Shown in pieces: positions 52,541-64,000 of a stretch of 64,000 nt of DNA. The translations under genes were made by a program, and so were the position numbers. Location: the NCBI RefSeq assembly GCF_024713975.1, contig NC_091104.1:16201580-16265579 (forward strand). The letters run 5' to 3'. A model generated the notes under the pieces. It had not been told where the DNA came from and ran no database searches. It saw nothing but the letters and a program-made list of their open reading frames with translations. Each line of letters opens with the position of its first letter. Within the stretch, counting starts at the first letter, position 1. This DNA comes from Paralichthys olivaceus (Eukaryota > Chordata > Actinopteri > Pleuronectiformes > Paralichthyidae).

Positions 52541-53519
52541 CACTGTTTGATGTAAAATATGAACGTGTGAAGCTCCGCACTTCAGTTTGCATCAAGTCTC
52601 CGTCACAGTTCATGTAGTTTTTAAAACTACTTTAGTCACGTTGTGTTTAGTCCTTATGCATAAACCAGCATTTTTCTTGCTTCGCTCTGTATCTGACATG
52701 ATCTGCATGTGTGTTTATTATTTCAGTTTATTTCCTTATTTCCTTATTGGCTTATTGCGTTATCACTGTATTAGCACTTGTGTGTTCATGGCAAGTGTGC
52801 AAAGTAATTACTGCACTCCAAATCAACAAAATGGACCAATTTTCCACTGTATGATTTCCAAACAAATCATCATCATAAAAACATGAAAATTATACCATTG
52901 GCAATTAAGACAATTAAGGAAACAATATGTAATGACATCATTTTACACAGTTGAATTCTCCCCATAAATAGCCTTTGTAAAATTAGTTTCATGAGATACC
53001 TGACTGACACTGACACGCCAGGAAGAATGGCTGGCCTTTGTCTGCATCTTTATTCTTCTAGGGTCCATAAAATAATCAGGACCAGAAATAAGAACATATT
53101 TCTCTTCTCTTCTGAGAAGTCACAAAAACAACAACACCAAATAATATTTAATTCTGTATATACTCTAAATTTTAGGCCTACATCTAAAAACAGATGCCAA
53201 CTAAAAATGCAAATACAATTTATATTCAATATATTAGTCTAATAAAGGTTTAGTAAAATGTTGCCAAAATTCAACTATTAAAATTGAAGTGTTAGGCCTG
53301 TGTTGTTATACCATCATAATTAGCCATTAACCATATTGTTTCAAAAACTTCAATGTAGTTTGCATTAGGCCTTTGATTAATAGCCTATTAGCAGTAGTAG
53401 TTGGCCTTTTGATATTATTTGTATTATGTAAAATGATAATTGTTTATAAAAGATGAAGATCAGTTTCATTTTTTGGCCCATGTTCTGTATCACTTCTATT
53501 TAATCTGCTCACTAGTATA

Positions 53520-53541
53520 CTGCTGCTGCTGCTGCTGCTGT
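53520..53541. repeat. (CTG)7 triplet repeat
   Basis: Seven CTG units in non-coding DNA about 0.7 kb upstream of vsx2. Confidence 0.9.
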
Positions 53542-53720
53542 TGCTGTGGGATTAGTGCCACGCAGGACCGTGCAGCAGAGTGGGTCCATATCGTCCAGCT
53601 GTCGTGTTTTTTTGGGGTGGGGGGGTGGACCTTTGATTTGCGTGTGATGAGTTTCCCCTGGCATCTGGAGATCAATTATCCATCCGTGTGTGAGCGTGTG
53701 TCTGCGTGGGCACAGATATA

Positions 53721-53752
<32 letters not shown>

Positions 53753-53775
53753 GCGTGCGTGCGTGTGTGTGTGTG
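53721..53775. repeat. (GT)n/(GC GT)n microsatellite upstream of vsx2
   Basis: GT run with GCGT interruptions, about 0.5 kb upstream of the vsx2 start codon. Alternating purine-pyrimidine of this kind can adopt Z-form DNA. Confidence 0.9.
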
Positions 53776-54133
53776 AGGTAATACATACTGATTTATTCTG
53801 GTAGATTGAGGTAATTTCATCTAAACCATCTCAAAGTGTAAGAGGTGTGAAAACAGATCAATGTGCAGGCCTGAGCAAACTAAACGAATTTAAATAGATC
53901 ATGCAGTTGTATTATTTCATCAAGTCTGTGAACATATCCTGGTTCTTTTGTGTGAGGCAGCTGCCTCTCAGACTGTGGAGCCTGAACCCTCTCCTCCTGT
54001 GTATCCGTCCAGTCCAGTGTAAATGCAGATATGTCTCCTGGAGGGCGGATAATACATCCATGATCCACAGGAATCCTGAAAGCTCGCAGCTGATTGGCTG
54101 CAGGCTGCTGCCTCTGGTCGGAATGGACCTGTT

Positions 54134-54141
54134 GGATAAAA
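54134..54141 (+). promoter_or_regulatory. vsx2: Possible vsx2 TATA-like element
   Basis: GGATAAAAG about 125 bases before the ATG is the only TATA-like word close to the start. The implied 5' UTR would be about 95 bases. Weak support. Confidence 0.25.
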
Positions 54142-54262
54142 GCATCATTTTGTGAGGGACTCCTGTGTGTGTGTTAGTGAGAGGACCATGCACTGGGGAC
54201 CAGCCTGAGAGACGCTGACATTACCCAGAAAACAGGCCAAGTCCAGCAGCATCAGCATCATC

Positions 54263-59783
<5,521 letters not shown>

Positions 59784-60455
59784 AGACTGAGGACACTTAT
59801 TCTCCTGAGTGAATGCAGTGGCCCGGCTGCTGTCAGCATGTGTACGGACAAACCCGACATAACAGAGTGTCCCTGCAGAGTGTCATCCTTCATCGACTTC
59901 TCTGAACTGACCTGCATCTGGACTCTTTGGAGGAGAAAACTCATCTGCCGCGAACGCACTTTTATCTGATTTATTCCCAAACTTGCTGTTTACTCACAGT
60001 CGTTGTTTCTGGTGCATAGTAGAGAGGGTTGAAGTGAGTGGCAGCAATGTGTTAATATTATTGGTGTATATACAGAGTCAGATGAGTCAAATTTTATCCA
60101 TTATGACATTTATTATATTTCAATTAGAACCACCAATGAGCAGTCAGTGTCTGAACGGTCTATATGTGTCATTGTTGACGTTCATTTTAATGTTGCTTGT
60201 ACCGTTAGTAAATGGTGACATTTGAAATAAGAACCATCCCACCGACAGAACTCTTTTAAGAGAAAGAAAGTAAATGTTGTCCTATATTGCGCTGTACATA
60301 ATTGATATATTAATCCCTCTCACTAAGGCACAATTTAATTTTTTTTTCTCTTGTTGTCTTTAAAATGTTTGTGTATTCATTTCCAAATGTGTATAACTCA
60401 AAATACAAAGCATAAACATAGAAATAGCCTTTTATTAAATGTGGTGTTTTTAGTG
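59784..60455 (+). other. vsx2: vsx2 3' UTR (probable)
   Basis: About 0.65 kb, AT-rich, ending near a candidate ATTAAA signal at 60434-60439 followed by GTGGTGTTTTTAGTGT. No AATAAA is closer. The end is tentative. Confidence 0.5.
60434..60439 (+). terminator. Candidate vsx2 poly(A) signal
   Basis: ATTAAA, the commonest variant hexamer, with a GT/T-rich downstream stretch. Confidence 0.4.
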
Positions 60456-61664
60456 TCTATTTATTCCACTTTTTCTTTCATACCTGTGACAAATGATTTG
60501 ATTGTCAAAGCATTACTGTAACTCTTCACCGGCGTGAAGTTGCCCTTGTTGTCGCTTGATGCTCCGCTGGCTGGGCTCATTAGGAGACAGTCCCCCGGCT
60601 GCATGCTCGGGTTGGTCCCTATAATCCGTCGCAGTTGAGAGCGTTCAATTTCAGATTAAACTAGGGGACCTGTGCTTTAGGGACGGGAGAAAAGAGTGAG
60701 AACCCCCTCCCCTTATGAGCAGGCCCACCTCAGCCTGATTTAGAGTCACTTTAATAGATGCTATTACCAGCCAACAGTCTGTTTCATCCTCTTATCTAAA
60801 TACTTAGCTGAAGTCTAACAGCTTTATATGTTGGCAATCTCCTTTCCCTCCCAGGCTGTTCTTTAAACTCTGTATTAGGCCACTTGAACTCCACTTCACA
60901 GCACATCTATGTGTTTGCACCTAATCCACGTAAGATTTTACACTTCATCCTCCTTAATGAGTGAGTTCCACTCGTGTTTAAGAGGCAGCAGTTCCAAAGG
61001 GCAAGAAAAAGGGGTGATCAGTATGCTGCTGCTGCTGCTGCATGTCTCTGGACTGATTGGAACCATAGTGTCACCAAATGGAGAAAGGGTTGCTAATCAC
61101 GTTGTTGACATGAGATAAGATAATACCCACAATAAGTACTGATTAGCTGGAGAATGGACTGGAGTGTGTCAGGGTAATAAATGATGCACTGAACATAAGA
61201 CAAAATCTGATTGGAGTATTTTGAGCTGATTTTAAAAGACGTTTGACGACTTAATTGGTGTCAGAGGTAAAAAAAGTATTTGTGAAGGGTAACTTTGTGA
61301 GGAGAGCTCATTCTGCAACATGAAGGACATTTAGTTTTACATTCAAACCTGTGAAAGCCCTCTTCAAACCATCCATCTCCATCTGTTATACACTAAATTG
61401 TTGTGGATATATATTCTAAGATCGTCTACAGAACGATCTCCAGAGCAGACAGTGATTCAATATTTGGTTTGAGGTAAATGTCAGTTGATAAAGTGACCGT
61501 CACACACTGGGCCTTAATTTCATCGACTCCTTCTCACTGTTCTGCAGCTCGGCTACCTACAATGTCCACTTCATAAGTCACCAAAAGATGGCGCTGTCTT
61601 TGAGTGATTGTCAGTTTTTAGCCACGTTAGCTACATGTGTGGAAAATGTTAGTCACTCCACTAC

Positions 61665-61850
61665 TGTAGATTTGGTGTGGATCCAGGATTGGTTTTTTTT
61701 CCCCTCACATTCAAAGATCGTTTTAGACATTTTTACCAAACCTTGAAGAAAAGATCTGGCATTTATGGAACTGATATCTATGAGTCTTTGTAATTTGGTC
61801 CATCTTGACTGAATTTAGGGGACTGTTAGGCTTTGGCGGTTCTGTATATT
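61665..61850 (-). repeat. Teleost interspersed repeat (CACCTCCGCCAAGG type), copy 2, opposite orientation
   Basis: Reads GGATCCAGGATTGGTTTTTT, then ACTGATATCTATGAGTCTTT, GTAATTTGGTCCATCTTGA and GGGACTGTTAGGCTTTGGCG. The terminal TTTGGCGG is the reverse complement of the CCGCCAA at the start of the copy at 48640. Confidence 0.6.
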
Positions 61851-63011
61851 ATCATTTCTTCTTCTATTTTTTGACTCATTTCAGTTGTATCTGGGTTATG
61901 AATTTCCCCTCATCTTTGCGGAGACTTCATTAAAACTTCAACCTGATCAAATTCAGCATGATTTGCTGGGAGCAGTATTTCCAGGTATCCTATAACTCAC
62001 ACAAGTTAGAACATTGTTTAGACTTTAACTTCCGGGGAATCAAGGATCACACTTTTAAGATGGAAGCAAACAAGAAATTCAATTTACCGCAGCCTCCTTG
62101 AACAAGAAATTTCCCATAGAGCCCAACAACCATTTGATTCTGAGTGAGCAAAATGATTTGTAATAGGCCGAGCCTTCGCCTCCACAGACCCTCACTCCAG
62201 TCCAGTTATTGAGGCCAAGACATATCCAGAGTGAGGATTATTCCTCTAAAGTGCAGCTATGTAATCCTCTGAGAGTGGAATAGAAGGCTGCCATGGATCA
62301 GATTTGCTGAAGATCAAGCTGTTTACATTGGATATGAGGAGGTAATTCACAGTATCCCTTATGATGGACAGTCTGCTTGTTGAAGACCATCATAAGATCA
62401 TCTCAATCCACGCAAAGGGAGATCAGAGGGAGGTTTATGGAAAGATTTCCGCTAATGCAATATTAACATTCAATTTCTTTTTGATGGGGTGTGATTTCAT
62501 TGGTGAGATTAAGTGCATGTAGATCATTTTGGGAAGGCTCTGGGCTCCAGTTGCGTGCTCGGTGGAGATGAAGCACAAGATGAAGTTATAATACTGAGCA
62601 GTGTTGTGTATGTGGTGCTGCTCTGCCCTCTGCTGCAAGGAGTCTTCAGTGCAACTAAAGCCTGAGGACGTTTCAGAGTTATCAATGTTGACTCTGAAGC
62701 TGAATCCGTCATGATGTTCAGTGAAATATACAATATAGAGGACATTATAAGTTATATTTATCATTCAATGATTATTTGTTTCATATATGTAGCTATGGCC
62801 TCAACTTAAACTGCTTAACTCAGAAACTATTGAAATCAAACCACCACAATCTGAGTGAGTGTCTCTCTTAAAATGCAGAATTGAATGCAAATCCCCCCAA
62901 AATTGAGGCCCTGATAATTTAATTTGTGATAAACTTGTTTGTTATGTTCATGTTTGGCCACATTACTAAAGATTTTAAAAAAATTCTATAGCTGTCAAAA
63001 CACATCTCCAT

Positions 63012-63120
63012 TATACATTATCTTTACTATTGTATACATTATCTTTACTATTGTATACATTATCTTTACTATTGTATACATTATCTTTACTATTGTATAC
63101 ATTATCTTTACTATTGTATA
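63012..63120. repeat. 21-base minisatellite, five near-perfect units
   Basis: The unit is TATACATTATCTTTACTATTG, one base longer than the limit for quoting it exactly as a single run, so here as TATACATTATC plus TTTACTATTG. Copies start at 63012, 63033, 63054, 63075 and 63096, with a four-base partial sixth. Because 21 is a multiple of 3, it yields open frames with a seven-residue period that are not proteins. Confidence 0.95.
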
Positions 63121-64000
63121 GAGTTTCACTGCAATTTATTATTCAGGACTGGCTGATTTATAAATTCTCTCTCAGTACTACTATTATGTGTGTTTTACTG
63201 CAATCTCAATACAATCAATTCACCTCTTTAAAGCTTTAAGGAGAATTTATTATAAGTCAAATAACTGAGCTTAAAATGCACTTTAATTAAAATTAGAAAA
63301 TGAGGAAAATTCTACGTATATTCTTAAAACAAGGTTTTTGTTTGAGCTTGACAGATAATTCTTGACCTGGAAAATTGATTGATTTGGAAAAACTCAGCAA
63401 ATAGACCTCATGCTGAAATTGTTTTGTCAAAGTCATTTTTGTTCACACTGTATGTGCCTCAACTCTTAAATTCAAGCTGCAAAATGTATTCTCTTAGTTG
63501 AAATTTATCACAGCTAATTTCAACCTTGCACATAAATGCATACATACACAGGTCCGGTGGTCTTCCCTGTTTCCCAAAGGTATATCAACCTTTTAGACAC
63601 CACCCTATAAAGACAGTGCGTGCAGTGCATGCACATTTGATATTACTGTATACACACCTGCACAAACAGATAGCAGTAGCCTATTTACATTCATACATAT
63701 ATGTTCCTACACCCATCATATACACTTATGGAGGCATTGGTACCTGTAGTAGTTTAATTCTTCACTTTCTTTTATCCTCTTTCAATAAACAATTTGATTT
63801 ATCTTTAATTCTTTGAATGCTGATAATCTTATCATATTTTACTTATTGTTTCTCCAAAAAATGTATAATATTCAGGACTCTATCTTACTACAAAAAAGAG
63901 AAGTGCATTGTTTTAACCACATGGTGGCAGCCTTGAACTGACTTCTGAATCAAACCGCCTCATTATGAACCTGATGTACATGTGAATAACATCCCAGGTT

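Larger units (their letters stand above)
49426..54262 (+). other. lin52-vsx2 intergenic region, probable vsx2 5' regulatory sequence
   Basis: No coding signature is visible. The stretches 49440-49830, 51250-51300 and 52380-52540 are rich in ATTA/TAATTA homeodomain cores and have even, non-repetitive composition. Other content is a decayed repeat (50430-50870), (CTG)n at 53520-53541 and a GT microsatellite (53721-53775). The region is about 4.8 kb and lies directly upstream of a tightly regulated retinal gene. Enhancer function is inference. Confidence 0.5.
60456..64000. other. Downstream of vsx2, no gene recognised
   Basis: No coding signature. About 60530-60800 and 62150-62460 have even, non-repetitive composition and could be conserved elements. 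A teleost repeat is at about 61665-61850 and a 21-base minisatellite at 63012-63120. The remainder is AT-rich with nothing recognised. Confidence 0.55.

Noticed and set aside
62435..62764. 109-residue - strand open frame downstream of vsx2
   Set aside because: No family signature; overlaps another frame of similar length on the same strand, which points to chance.
63012..63120. CRISPR-like array
   Set aside because: Units are contiguous with no spacers, and the genome is eukaryotic; it is a minisatellite.

Overview
The window is vertebrate nuclear DNA, almost certainly from a teleost fish. It has split genes with GT-AG introns, dense CA/TG microsatellites, and several interspersed repeats of types common in teleost genomes, including a tRNA-derived SINE. 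I recognise four genes, all on the + strand. Family names rest on reading translated exons against what I know of the families; no database search was run.

Layout. (1) 102-25121: the 3' part of ltbp2 (latent TGF-beta-binding protein 2), a fibrillin-superfamily extracellular matrix protein. It has 26 exons here, encoding 22 EGF-like modules, two 8-cysteine TB modules and two linkers; its 5' exons lie upstream of the window. (2) 28364-35733: complete 21-exon pomt2, the ER protein O-mannosyltransferase 2. (3) 37480-49057: complete 6-exon lin52, a DREAM/MuvB cell-cycle repressor subunit, with a 9 kb last intron. (4) 54263-59783: complete 5-exon vsx2 (Chx10), the retinal paired-like homeodomain/CVC regulator. 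The rest is introns, UTRs, repeats and a largely unexplained non-coding landscape around vsx2 (about 40-54 kb, the 3 kb vsx2 intron 3, and 60.5-64 kb) that looks regulatory by position and composition.

The genes do not form a pathway. They share a neighbourhood: as I recall, all four human orthologues map to 14q24.3, with LIN52 next to VSX2 and LTBP2 and POMT2 further away, so the fish segment looks like a compacted or rearranged version of that synteny block. No coding system unknown to me is visible. The most interesting points are small-scale: a replaced dipeptide in the TB module that binds latent TGF-beta in LTBP1/3, a run of EGF modules with non-standard C4-C5 spacing, a NAGNAG acceptor, two in-frame acceptors inserting 21 residues in the vsx2 CVC region, TG/CA repeats abutting splice sites and flanking exon blocks (possible exon circularisation in lin52), and a perfect oestrogen-response-element palindrome inside a repeat.
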